64,000 nt of DNA from Streptomyces sp. NBC_00247. GTDB lineage: Bacteria > Actinomycetota > Actinomycetes > Streptomycetales > Streptomycetaceae. Shown piece after piece: positions 21,461 through 30,503 of this stretch. Every line of letters begins with the position of its first letter. The first letter of the stretch is position 1. Location of the stretch: contig NZ_CP108093.1 of the NCBI RefSeq assembly GCF_036188265.1, positions 620,001 through 684,000 of the forward strand, written 5' to 3'. Under the pieces are notes generated by a model. That model was not told the DNA's origin. It saw only the letters and a program-made list of their open reading frames with translations, and made no database searches. The translations under genes and the position numbers were made by a program.

Positions 21461-24400
21461 CTACTCGTCCACGCCCTCTTCCCGGCGGATCATCCGCCAG
21501 GCCGCCCGGCGCGCGCTGCGGTCCAGGGTGGACTTGAAGCCCTTCTCGGGGCCGAAGTACTGCCGTCCCATGCCGGCGATCGTGTCGATGTGGTCGGCCA
21601 TCTTGTCCGCGAAGACCTTGTCGAAGACCTTGCCGAAGTTGTTCACGTCGTCGTTGGCGACCGCTGCCAGCCGGACCTTGTGGTCCGCCTTCGCCTCGTT
21701 GAAGGGCTGGATGACGTCCTGTTCGGTGAAGTCGGTGCCGAACTTGGCGTTGAACGCCTCGATCAGCTCCGACAGCAGCGACTTCTCGGCCTCCGCCGCG
21801 CCTCCGGCACCCCCCCCGAACCCCTTGAGCTCGGCCGGGCCCTCCGGGGCGAGGGACTTGTCGTGCTCGCCGGTCTTCTCCACCCGCAGGTGGCTGAGGT
21901 CGATCTCGCCTATGTCGACGCCACCGTCGGCACGCCGGGGAAGCCGGTTGAGGAGGTAGCGGCCGTAGAGGTGGAGCCGCTCCAGCTCCGCGTCGTGGTA
22001 GGGCACGATCTGGGCGAGGAACCCGTATTTGCGCACGTAGTCGTTGAGCGCGGCGCGGAAGCCCTCGGCGGTCTCCACGTCGTCGTCCTCCTCGCTCTCC
22101 AGGAGCGGGGTGAACCGGGCGACTGCGGGTGAGAGCAGGCGGTACAGCTCGGCGTGCAGCTTCTCCCACGTGGCCTGCGAACCGGCCGCCTTCTCCTTCG
22201 CCTCGAAGTAGGCGGCGGCGAACTCGTCCATCTCCGGTTCGGAGATGATCGGCGCCGACATGACCGCGCTCTGCGCCGTGTAGAGCAGGTTCGGGTCGGA
22301 GGGCAGCGTCGTCGCCTCCTCGAAGTACGGGCGGAAGGCGTCCTGTACGTCCTGGGCGTCGTTGCTGAAGTCCAGGACCGCGAGGTCCTCCTGCGACTTG
22401 CGCTCGGCGGTGCGGTTGAGCCGGGAGAGCGTCTGCACGGCGGAGATGCCGGTCAGCTTCTTGTTGACGTACATGGTGGTCAGGAGCGGCTGGTCGAAAC
22501 CGGTCTGGTACTTCTCCGCCACCACGAGGATCTTGTACTCCTGCTGCCCACGCCCGCCGGCCGCCACGGCCTTGTCGTCGGCGCGGGTGTACGCGAACGC
22601 CTTCGGCAGCGCGCTCTCCGCGATCCCGCCGTTCTCCTTCGGCTCGGTCGTCTCCTCGTCGTCGACGGTGAGCGAGCCGGAGAACGCGACCAGGACCCCG
22701 AGGTCCGGGTACTTGGTGTCGTACTCCCGGTCCTTGAGGTAGCTCTTGATCGCCCGCGCCATCTGTACGGCGGACTGCCGCGAGGCCGTCACCACCATCG
22801 ACTTGGCCCGTCCGCCGAGCCGCCCCCGGGAGTGCGCGATAAAGTGCTCGACGATCACCGTGGCGTGCTGCGAGACGGTGTGTTCGTGGGTCAGCACGTA
22901 CCGGGCGAGCAGGCTGTTGGCCCTGGAGGGGTCGACCTCGATCTCGTCCGGGTTCTGGTTCACCAGCTTCCAGTACGTGTTGTACGTGACGTAGTTGCGC
23001 AGCGGGTCGAGGATGAACCCCTCCTCGATGGCCTGGCGCATCGAGTACGTGTGGAAGGGCCGGTAGACGGGTTTCCCGTTCTCGGTGGCTTCCGTGCCGA
23101 AGAGTTCGAGGGTCTTGGCCTTCGGGGTGGCGGTGAAGGCGAAGTACGAGAGGTTCGCGGCCCGCGAGCGCTCGGTGGCCTTCCTCCTCAGCTTCTCGTC
23201 GACCGTGACGGGGACGGACACGGCGACCGCGCCCTGATCGGCCGAGTCGGAGTCCAGCCCGAGGTCCCGGAGCACCGCCCGCACGTCCGTGGCGGCACCG
23301 CCGGACTGGGAGGAGTGCGCCTCGTCCACGATGATCGCGAACCTGGTGCCCTTGATCTCGGTCGGGTTGCGCAGGATGTGGTCGATGAGCGCCGGGAACG
23401 AGTGCAGGGTGACCGTGACGATCTTGCCGGTGTCGCGGGACAGCGCGCGGGCCAGCTGCTCGCTCTTCGCCCCGTGCTTCTCGTCGATCTTCACGACCAG
23501 GCCCTCGGTCTGCGAGAAGCTGCCGACGGTCTCCCGGAGCTGGGCGTCCAGGTTGCGGCGGTCGGTGATGACGATGACCTTGTCGAAGACGGGTGCGCCC
23601 GGCTTGAGGCGGCCCTTCTGGACGGCTTCCGGGTCGAGCGTGTGCGGATCGGTGTCGGCGTGCAGGTCGCTGAGCCGGTGGGCGAGCCAGCCGATGGTGT
23701 TGGACTTGCCGGAGCCGGCGGAGGCCATGACGAGGTAGTTGTGCCCGACGCCGTGGGCCGCGGCGTGCGCGGTCAGCCTCTTCACCACGTCCCACTGGTG
23801 GAAACGCGGGAAGATCGTCGACTTGGCGGTGCCGCCGCCGGGGGTCCTGGACTTCTGCTGGTGCACGTAACGCTGGAGCAGGTCCAGCCAGTTGTCCCGC
23901 GCCCAGACCTGTTCCCAGAGGTAGGAGGTGGCGTACGTGCCGTACGCGGTCGGAGCCGGGTTTCCGGCGCCGCCGGGCAGACCGGGGCCGTTGGAGCCGG
24001 TGTTGAAGGGAAGGAAGCGGGTGCTCTGGCCCCGGAGCCGGGTCGCGACGAAGACGAGGTCCGGGTCCACCGCGAAGTTGGCGACGACGCGGCGGGTGAA
24101 GATCAGCTCGGTGGGGTCGCGCTTGGTGCGGTACTGCTCCTTGGCGTCCTCGACGCCCTGCCGGGTGAGGGGGTTCTTCAACTCGGCGGTGGCGACCGGG
24201 ATTCCGTTGAGGAACAGGGTCAGGTCGAGCTTGTTGCCCCAGTCGGCCTGCTTGGTGGCGTAGACGAGTTCACGGACGACGGTGAGGCGGTTGGCCCGGT
24301 AGCCGTCGAGGACGGAGTCGTCGGCGACGAGGTTTGGCTTGAAGTAGGCGACACGGAGGCGGACTCCCCGGTCCTTGACGCCGTTACGGAGGACGCTGAG

Positions 24401-24652
24401 CAGGCCGTCCTCGGCGATCGCCTTGTCGAGGCGACGGGCGAAGCCGTTGCGGGCCTCGTTGACGCCGCCGTAGACGGCGAGGAGGTCCTTCCACTCGTCT
24501 CGCTGCGTCGCGCCGATGAACTCGAACAGCTCGTTCATGTCCAGTCCGAGATCGGCCTGGTAGTCCTCGGGCCGCGCCTCGCGCCACCCACGCTCGGTCA
24601 TCGTGGCGACGATGGCGTCCCCGAAGGCGGACTCGCGGTGTATGGCTGTCAC
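21461..24652 (-). CDS. hsdR: Type I restriction enzyme R subunit
   Basis: 1063-residue motor/nuclease subunit of a type I system. Order: an N-terminal PD-(D/E)XK nuclease (LDLTLFLNGIPVATAELKN, with E-L-K near 155), Walker A variant SAGSGKSNT (about 308), DEAH box IIVDEAHSSQSG (about 441), FTATPK and later SF2 motifs (VAEKYQTGFDQPLL, LSRLNRT), then a helical C-terminus. I chose the GTG at 24652 (VTAIHRESAFG), whose GTGA overlaps the HsdS stop at 24649; a longer frame reaching into hsdS is a chance extension. It is the last gene of hsdM-hsdS-hsdR. Confidence 0.95.
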   Translation of the reverse strand: MTAIHRESAFGDAIVATMTERGWREARPEDYQADLGLDMNELFEFIGATQRDEWKDLLAVYGGVNEARNGFARRLDKAIAEDGLLSVLRNGVKDRGVRLRVAYFKPNLVADDSVLDGYRANRLTVVRELVYATKQADWGNKLDLTLFLNGIPVATAELKNPLTRQGVEDAKEQYRTKRDPTELIFTRRVVANFAVDPDLVFVATRLRGQSTRFLPFNTGSNGPGLPGGAGNPAPTAYGTYATSYLWEQVWARDNWLDLLQRYVHQQKSRTPGGGTAKSTIFPRFHQWDVVKRLTAHAAAHGVGHNYLVMASAGSGKSNTIGWLAHRLSDLHADTDPHTLDPEAVQKGRLKPGAPVFDKVIVITDRRNLDAQLRETVGSFSQTEGLVVKIDEKHGAKSEQLARALSRDTGKIVTVTLHSFPALIDHILRNPTEIKGTRFAIIVDEAHSSQSGGAATDVRAVLRDLGLDSDSADQGAVAVSVPVTVDEKLRRKATERSRAANLSYFAFTATPKAKTLELFGTEATENGKPVYRPFHTYSMRQAIEEGFILDPLRNYVTYNTYWKLVNQNPDEIEVDPSRANSLLARYVLTHEHTVSQHATVIVEHFIAHSRGRLGGRAKSMVVTASRQSAVQMARAIKSYLKDREYDTKYPDLGVLVAFSGSLTVDDEETTEPKENGGIAESALPKAFAYTRADDKAVAAGGRGQQEYKILVVAEKYQTGFDQPLLTTMYVNKKLTGISAVQTLSRLNRTAERKSQEDLAVLDFSNDAQDVQDAFRPYFEEATTLPSDPNLLYTAQSAVMSAPIISEPEMDEFAAAYFEAKEKAAGSQATWEKLHAELYRLLSPAVARFTPLLESEEDDDVETAEGFRAALNDYVRKYGFLAQIVPYHDAELERLHLYGRYLLNRLPRRADGGVDIGEIDLSHLRVEKTGEHDKSLAPEGPAELKGFGGGAGGAAEAEKSLLSELIEAFNAKFGTDFTEQDVIQPFNEAKADHKVRLAAVANDDVNNFGKVFDKVFADKMADHIDTIAGMGRQYFGPEKGFKSTLDRSARRAAWRMIRREEGVDE

Positions 24653-25920
24653 GGGTTGACTCCGTCCGTTGCGTTGCGGTTGCCGGCGGTGGAGACGTCG
24701 AACCGGCCGGTCACCGCGGCGGTGACGAGTGCCTGGCGGCGTTCGGTGAGCAGGTCGATCTGCCGGTTGATCGCGGGGCGCAAGGCGTCGAGCTGCTGGC
24801 GGCCGCGTGAGACGCGGTCGACCAGGTCCTGCTGCGCCCGGACCCCCACGGCCGGCATGGGCCATCCCTTGACCTCGTCGAACCTGATGTTCGCCATGGA
24901 CTGCGAGGCGCCGTTGGAGCCGGCGGCGCTCAGGGAGCGAATACGGCTTCCACGTGCGATCACGGCGACGAAGTCGGGTGTCATGCCTTCGGAGAGCCGG
25001 ACACGGAAGATCTTGTCGGAGAGCAGGAGTTTCCTGCGAACGCCGCGCACCACGGCCGTCGAGCCGACCAGCTGAGGCGTGTTCGCCCGGGTGATGAGGA
25101 GATCGCCCTCCCGCACCTCACTGGCGCGTTCGGGCCGTATGGCATCGGGAAGCCGCTTGTTCTCTTCGGGATGGAACACTCCGGGCCGCAGACAACTGAC
25201 CTTGAGGACGCCCCACTCGTCCTCGGCGGCGGGAACCGCCTCGCACTGTGGGCTGGCACCCTGGTCGACGCTCCACACGAAGCGGCGGAGCGGTACCGTG
25301 CCCGATCGGGAGATCAACTCGTCGATCGCACGGTCGAGCTGCGCCGATTCCCGTTCGTCCAGTCTGTCGATCACCCCTCGCTGAAGTTCCACGAGCCGGT
25401 CGATCCGGGCGGTCTCGGCGTCGAGGAAGTCGGCGATGCGGCGCTGCTCGTCCAGCGGAGGGAGTGCGATGCGCTCGCTCAGAACGTCCCCCGACGAAAG
25501 ATGCTTGACCGTCGTGGCGAAGGTCAGATCATTGATGATGCGCAAGGACGACGGCAGGGCGTACGCGACGAAGCGCACGTCGACCCCTGGCCGCGGCCTG
25601 AGAAGACAGAGCCGCTGATTGAGGGCGGCTCTGCCCTTGTCCCACACCTTGAGGTTGAAGTCCCCGTCCATCCCGATGACGACATCGCCGTCGCGCACGA
25701 TCGACGCGGGGGGAACCGGGCCGTTCAGGTACGTCTCGAAACCCTGGGAACCCAGGTCCCTGATCCGGACCAGCGGGATGTCGCCGGTGGGTCCGAAGCT
25801 CTCCGAAGGAAACGGGTATCCGTTGATCAGGTGAACCAGATCGCGCACACGGCGCACTCCCCATCCGGCCGGCAGGGCTTCCGCTCCTGACGCCACCCGG
25901 ACCTGCCAGGCGAGACTCAT
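24649..25920 (-). CDS. hsdS: Type I restriction enzyme S (specificity) subunit
   Basis: 423 residues with two target-recognition domains separated and followed by conserved helical spacers. TRD1 spans about residues 15-150 and ends at ALPPLDEQRRIADFLDAETARIDRLVELQ. TRD2 runs about 208-350 and is followed by the second helix (RVSRGRQQLDALRPAINRQIDLLTERRQALVTAAVTG). This arrangement sets a bipartite recognition sequence. It overlaps hsdM by ATGA (25917-25920) and hsdR by GTGA. Recognition sequence cannot be read from the protein. Confidence 0.93.
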   Translation of the reverse strand: MSLAWQVRVASGAEALPAGWGVRRVRDLVHLINGYPFPSESFGPTGDIPLVRIRDLGSQGFETYLNGPVPPASIVRDGDVVIGMDGDFNLKVWDKGRAALNQRLCLLRPRPGVDVRFVAYALPSSLRIINDLTFATTVKHLSSGDVLSERIALPPLDEQRRIADFLDAETARIDRLVELQRGVIDRLDERESAQLDRAIDELISRSGTVPLRRFVWSVDQGASPQCEAVPAAEDEWGVLKVSCLRPGVFHPEENKRLPDAIRPERASEVREGDLLITRANTPQLVGSTAVVRGVRRKLLLSDKIFRVRLSEGMTPDFVAVIARGSRIRSLSAAGSNGASQSMANIRFDEVKGWPMPAVGVRAQQDLVDRVSRGRQQLDALRPAINRQIDLLTERRQALVTAAVTGRFDVSTAGNRNATDGVNP

Positions 25921-28031
25921 TCCGTCACCTCGCCCAGGAGCGTCCGGATCTCCGCCTCAAGAGCCTTCAGCTCGGCGTCGATCTCCGCCAACGGCCGCGG
26001 CGGCTCGTACACGTAGAAGTGCCGGGTGAAGGGGATCTCGTACCCCACCTTCGTCTTCGTGTGGTCGATCCACGCGTCCGGCACGTGCGGGTGCACCTCG
26101 CGCTTGAGGTACTCCTCCACGTCCTCGCCCAGCGGTACGTTCTCGTAGTCGCGCAGGTCGCCGTCCGGCTCGGGCTCGCCCTTGACCGTCTGGACCTCAC
26201 CCTCCGGGTCCCGCACACCCACCGTGTCCCGCAGCGCCTTGGCGAACGGCGCTCCGGCCGGGCCCTGGACGCCGGCTTCCGCCATCGCGTCCCGTACCGC
26301 GACCTGGGCCTCGGACTTGGTCGCCCACTCCGTGCCCAGCAGCGGGCTCAGGGCGTCCCCCAGCACCTGCGCCTCGGCGTCCGCCAACTCGGCGAACCGC
26401 TCCTCTTCCTCCTCGGTCAGCTTCCGCCGGGCCTTCGCCTTCGCCGCCAGTTCCGCCTCGCGCGGCAGGAAGCGCTCCTCGGCCCACTTCCGCACGGGCT
26501 TCGACGCGAGCAGGGCCGCCAGCGTCTCCTCCGTCAGCGCGAAGCGCAGCTTCAACGGCCGCTCGACCGTGATGCGCCGGTAGCCGAACTCCGCGTTCTC
26601 GAAGACCTTCACCTTGCCGTGCATCGGGTGTTCGGCGTCCGCGGCAGCCGCCACCGCGTCCCCGTACAGGCGGGTGATGTCGGCGATGTGGTTCGGCTTG
26701 CCGCCGGTCCCGTCGCCGAGTTCCTTGCGCTTGTCGCCCAGGGACTTGCGCATCTTCACCCACTGGTCGCGCGCGTCCAGCAGCACGACCTTGCCCTTGT
26801 GCTGGGCGTCCTTGCGGTTGGTCAGAATCCAGAAGTAGGTCGAGATACCGGTGTTGTAGAAGAGCTGGTCCGGCAGGGCGACGATCGCCTCCAGCCAGTC
26901 GTTCTCCAGGATCCAGCGGCGGATCTCGGACTCGCCCGAGCCGGCCGCGCCCGTGAAGAGCGGGGAGCCGTTGAAGACGATGGCGATGCGCGATCCGCCG
27001 CCGCCCTTGGCGTCGACCGGCTTCATCTTCGAGATCATGTGCTGGAGGAAGAGGAGCGAGCCGTCGTTGATGCGGGGCAGGCCCGCGCCGAAGCGGCCGG
27101 AGTCGCCGAGGTTGCGGTGCTCGTACTCGACGTCCTCCTTGATCTTCTTCCACTCCACGCCGAACGGCGGGTTGGCCAGCAGGTAGTCGAACTTCTCCCG
27201 GGCGTGGCCGTCGTCCGAGAAGGAGTTGCCGAAGGCGATGTTCTCCGGGTCCTGCTCCTTGATCATCAGGTCGGACCGGCAGATCGCCCAGGACTCCGGG
27301 TTGAGTTCCTGCCCGTACACCTCCACCGTGGCGTCCGGGTTCAGGGCCTTGATGTGTTCCTCGGCCGCGCTGAGCATGCCGCCCGTGCCGCAGGCGGGGT
27401 CCATGACGGTGCGGACGACACCGGGCAGGCTGAGGGCGTCGCCGTCCGGGGCGATCAGCAGGTCGACCATCAGCTTGATGACTTCGCGCGGGGTGAAGTG
27501 CTCACCCGCGGTCTCGTTGGACTGCTCGGAGAAGCGGCGGATCAGCTCCTCGAAGATGTAACCCATGTTGTGGTTGGGCACGATCTCGGGGCGCAGGTCC
27601 AGATCCGTGAAACGGCCGACGACCTTGTAGAGCAGGCCGGCCGCGTCGAGCTTCTTGATCTGCTGGGCGAACTCGTACTTGTCCAGGACCTCGATGGCGT
27701 TCTCGGAGAAGGCCCCGATGTACGCCTGGAGGTTCTTGGCCATGTTCTGCGGATCGTCCGCGACGGTCTTGAGCGTCAGCGGGCTCTTGTTGTAGAACGC
27801 GTGCCCCGACGCCTTGCGCAGGAAGTGGTCGGTGTCGATGCCCTGGCCCGCGAAACGGGCGACCGTCTCGGCCACCTTGTCGCGGGTCGGCGCGAGGACG
27901 CACTCCAGGCGGCGCAGCACGGTGAACGGCAGGATGACCTTGCCGTAGTCCGACTGCTTGTAGTCGCCGCGCAGGAGGTCGGCGACGGACCAGGCGTGGT
28001 TCGCCAGCTCCGTGTGCTTACTGCTGTTCAA
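25917..28031 (-). CDS. hsdM: Type I restriction enzyme M (methyltransferase) subunit
   Basis: N6-adenine methyltransferase subunit, 704 residues. Motif I VMDPACGTGGML lies near 210 and catalytic motif IV LANPPFGVEW near 287, with the HsdM N-terminal helical domain before them (DLLRGDYKQSDYGKVILPFTVLRRLECVL). I chose a TTG start at 28031: AAGGGA lies 5-10 bases upstream and the protein then begins NSSKHTELANHAW, the usual HsdM beginning. The next ATG upstream (28103) has no ribosome site. A rare TTG start may limit expression of the modification subunit. Confidence 0.94.
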   Translation of the reverse strand: MNSSKHTELANHAWSVADLLRGDYKQSDYGKVILPFTVLRRLECVLAPTRDKVAETVARFAGQGIDTDHFLRKASGHAFYNKSPLTLKTVADDPQNMAKNLQAYIGAFSENAIEVLDKYEFAQQIKKLDAAGLLYKVVGRFTDLDLRPEIVPNHNMGYIFEELIRRFSEQSNETAGEHFTPREVIKLMVDLLIAPDGDALSLPGVVRTVMDPACGTGGMLSAAEEHIKALNPDATVEVYGQELNPESWAICRSDLMIKEQDPENIAFGNSFSDDGHAREKFDYLLANPPFGVEWKKIKEDVEYEHRNLGDSGRFGAGLPRINDGSLLFLQHMISKMKPVDAKGGGGSRIAIVFNGSPLFTGAAGSGESEIRRWILENDWLEAIVALPDQLFYNTGISTYFWILTNRKDAQHKGKVVLLDARDQWVKMRKSLGDKRKELGDGTGGKPNHIADITRLYGDAVAAAADAEHPMHGKVKVFENAEFGYRRITVERPLKLRFALTEETLAALLASKPVRKWAEERFLPREAELAAKAKARRKLTEEEEERFAELADAEAQVLGDALSPLLGTEWATKSEAQVAVRDAMAEAGVQGPAGAPFAKALRDTVGVRDPEGEVQTVKGEPEPDGDLRDYENVPLGEDVEEYLKREVHPHVPDAWIDHTKTKVGYEIPFTRHFYVYEPPRPLAEIDAELKALEAEIRTLLGEVTE

Positions 28032-28139
28032 CGCGTTCCCTTCGAAGCCCCGGCCCGGTCGGGACGGTTGCGGTTCAGTGTGGTCGACGGGTGTGGACGG
28101 CATCGTGGTTCGGGCGGGCCGGCCGGGGCGACAGGCCCC

Positions 28140-30287
28140 TCAGACGGACGGGCTCTCCAGGGGCGGGAGCAGCGCCCCCGCCGTCAGTCCGGTGAGCAGT
28201 GCCTGTGCCGTCTCCTCGGCGAGCGCGGCCGTCCGGCGGGCGGCGGTGCGCAGTTCGTGCGCGTGGCGGAAGGCGGCGCCGTACCGCCGCTGTTCGTCCA
28301 GCGGGAGCAGTGGTACGCGGAGCCGGCCGGGGGTGACGTGCAGGATGGTGCTCCCGGTGGAGGCGGTGGCGATGTTGTCGTGGGCGCCGAGGAACCCCGC
28401 GAGGAACCAGGAGTCGAGGCGTGCCGGGTCCGGCCGCAGCAGGTGGACGTGGTGGCCGAGCAGGGCTCCGGCGTCCGCGCCGTCCGCGACGCGGGCCATG
28501 CCGCCCTTGCCGCCGGCCACGGCGCGTACGAGGACGTCCCCGGTGGCGACGGTGTGTGCCGCGTCGGTACGCAGGTCCTCCACCGTGCCCGAGGGGGCCC
28601 CGCCGGCGCTGACGTCCGACGCGGTGAGCACCGGGCGGCGCTCGCCGTCGTCCGCCCGGGGGGTCTCGCCTCGGCTGCCGGGTACGGCCGCCCGCAGCAG
28701 AGCGAGCGCTCCGCCCCGTGCGAGGTCGGAGACCGTGGCCGTACGCCAGCTCCGCGAGGACCCCGCGACCGCCTTCCACGGTCCGTGACCCGCCGCGTTC
28801 TCCAGCGCCGCGAGGGAGGTGACGAGCAAGGCGCGGCGGTGCTCGGTGCGCCCCGCCACCTCCGCCGGGTCGATGTCGACGGGCGCGGCGCGCACCTGCC
28901 GGGCGGGCGTGAGGTCCACGAGGTCGTCGACGAGGTCGATGGTCGCTACGGCACGTGCCGTACCGGGCGCGTCGGTGAAGGACTCCGGGTGCTCGCGGAA
29001 GGCGGTCCAGTGGGTGAGGACCTCGCCCGACAGCGCGTCCCAGTCCGTTCCCGCCCCGCCGCGCCGGTTCCGGGTCTGGGAGTGGGGGTCCTGCGACGGG
29101 CTCGCGGCGCTCTCGCGCTGATCCCCGCCCATGTCCACGAAGAGGACGGACGCACTGTCGGTGCCCTGCGGCTCGGGGCGGCGCAGGACCCACAGGTGCA
29201 GTCCGACGTGCAGGGGTACGGAGGCACCGACGGGCAGCCCGACGACGGCGCGCAGCGCGCCGCTGCGTACCAGTTCGGCCCGGACGCGGCGGCCCGAGGC
29301 CCGGGTGGCGGTGGCCGGCGGGAGCAGCATCACGGCGTGGCCCCCGGGTTCCAGGTGCGCGAGGGCGTGCTGCGTCCAGGCCAGCTCCGACTCGATCCGG
29401 GGTGGCACACCGTAGGCCCACCGCTGGTCGTAGGCGAGTTCCTCGTGGCCCCATTCGCGGTCGCCGTAGGGCGGGTTGCAGAGCACGCCCGCCACGCGCA
29501 GCTCCGGGAAGGCGTCGGCGCGCAGGGTGTCGCCGGCGCGCACGGTGACCTGGGCGCCGGGCGACGACAGGTACAGGCTCACCGCGCTGCGCTGGGCCTG
29601 TACGGGAGTTACGTCCTGGCCGTACAACTCCGTGGCGCCCCGTCGTGCCGCCGCCGCGAGCAGGGTGCCGCTGCCGCACGCCGGGTCGAGTACGCGTGCC
29701 GTGTGCTCCGGCAGCAGCCGGGCCATGAGTTCCGCGAGGCCTTGGGGCGTCGGGTAGGTGCCGCTGGAGGCGGTGTCGTCGAGTTCGCGTTCGGCGAGGA
29801 CGTCCAGCGTGCTGTGCGCGCCCTCGCCGCGGACACAGCGGATCAGCGCCCGCAGGGCGGGGACGTCCTCCGTGCCGAAGCGGACCGGCCCGGTCTGCGG
29901 CATCGATCCGGCCTGTTCGGCGGCGGCCGTCTCCGCCCGGGTGACGACCTCGGAGTCGGGCAGGTCGTCGTGGGCGGTGAGTACGTCCGCGTCCGCACGT
30001 GACGCCGCCAGGACGAGCGGGAAGAGCCGGGCGGCCAGGCCGGATCCCGGCCCGTGGAGTCGCAGCACGGTGCGCAACTCCTCGGACGGGGAAGCCGCGT
30101 GCGTCTGGCCGCGCGCCTCCAGCCATGCCCGTACCGCTTCGAGGTCGTAGAGCGGGCTGCTGTCGGTACCCCCCGACGGTGCGGGGAAGTCGTCGTGCCG
30201 GCGACGCCAGTTGCTGACGGTGGCCCGCGTGACACCGGCGATCCGGGAGATCTCGGCGGCTGTCACCAGAGCTGGTGGCTGGGGCAT
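28140..30287 (-). CDS. HTH - N6-adenine methylase - specificity fusion protein
   Basis: 715 residues; the ATG at 30287 has AGGAA upstream. The N-terminus is a helix-turn-helix (AAEISRIAGVTRATVSNWRRRH, about 9-32) with an excisionase/MerR-like second part. The middle is an HsdM-type methylase: motif I VLDPACGSGTLLAAA near 198 and catalytic CNPPYGDREWG near 271. The C-terminus (about 600-715) resembles a type I S half-subunit, with LLGHHVHLLRPD and the spacer helix LRVPLLPLDEQRRYGAAFRHAHELRTAARR. There is no nuclease domain. It could be a solitary epigenetic methylase, a BREX/Pgl-like methylase partner, or a regulator that reads methylation. It is divergent from the DndB-like gene. Confidence 0.85.
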   Translation of the reverse strand: MPQPPALVTAAEISRIAGVTRATVSNWRRRHDDFPAPSGGTDSSPLYDLEAVRAWLEARGQTHAASPSEELRTVLRLHGPGSGLAARLFPLVLAASRADADVLTAHDDLPDSEVVTRAETAAAEQAGSMPQTGPVRFGTEDVPALRALIRCVRGEGAHSTLDVLAERELDDTASSGTYPTPQGLAELMARLLPEHTARVLDPACGSGTLLAAAARRGATELYGQDVTPVQAQRSAVSLYLSSPGAQVTVRAGDTLRADAFPELRVAGVLCNPPYGDREWGHEELAYDQRWAYGVPPRIESELAWTQHALAHLEPGGHAVMLLPPATATRASGRRVRAELVRSGALRAVVGLPVGASVPLHVGLHLWVLRRPEPQGTDSASVLFVDMGGDQRESAASPSQDPHSQTRNRRGGAGTDWDALSGEVLTHWTAFREHPESFTDAPGTARAVATIDLVDDLVDLTPARQVRAAPVDIDPAEVAGRTEHRRALLVTSLAALENAAGHGPWKAVAGSSRSWRTATVSDLARGGALALLRAAVPGSRGETPRADDGERRPVLTASDVSAGGAPSGTVEDLRTDAAHTVATGDVLVRAVAGGKGGMARVADGADAGALLGHHVHLLRPDPARLDSWFLAGFLGAHDNIATASTGSTILHVTPGRLRVPLLPLDEQRRYGAAFRHAHELRTAARRTAALAEETAQALLTGLTAGALLPPLESPSV

Positions 30288-30335
30288 GGGGTTCCTGGCC
30301 TCTCGGGAGTGAACAGTTAACAGCGTACGGCACAC

Positions 30336-30384
30336 GTCAAATCACTCAAGGGGTTTGACAGTGCTTTCACGCCTCTGCTTATCT
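30336..30384. promoter_or_regulatory. Divergent promoter region with inverted repeat
   Basis: GTCAAA (30336-30341) and TTTGAC (30354-30359) form an inverted repeat with a 12-base gap. Its right arm contains TTGACA (30355-30360), a perfect -35, followed after 18 bases by TTATCT (30379-30384) for the plus-strand gene. Its left arm reads TTGACG on the minus strand, a -35 candidate for the methylase gene. A repressor here, possibly the HTH domain of the methylase, could switch both directions. Confidence 0.6.
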
Positions 30385-30503
30385 GGCGGAGCTTCCGGTT
30401 GGAGGCACTCCTCTCACGGCGTGAGTTTTCGACGTGCCGTGTGGCCTGTCCGCGACGCGGTGCCGAATCGTGTGCCGCTCCTCCACGTCGAGGGAGACAC
30501 CCC

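Noticed and set aside
21461-24865. Longer HsdR with start at 24865
   Set aside because: The extension lies inside hsdS and reads as Arg/Pro/Ala shadow; the GTG at 24652 in a GTGA overlap gives a normal HsdR N-terminus.
26019-30002. Open frame of over 1300 codons antisense to hsdM and the methylase fusion
   Set aside because: It spans two unrelated genes, has shadow-like composition and no ribosome site.
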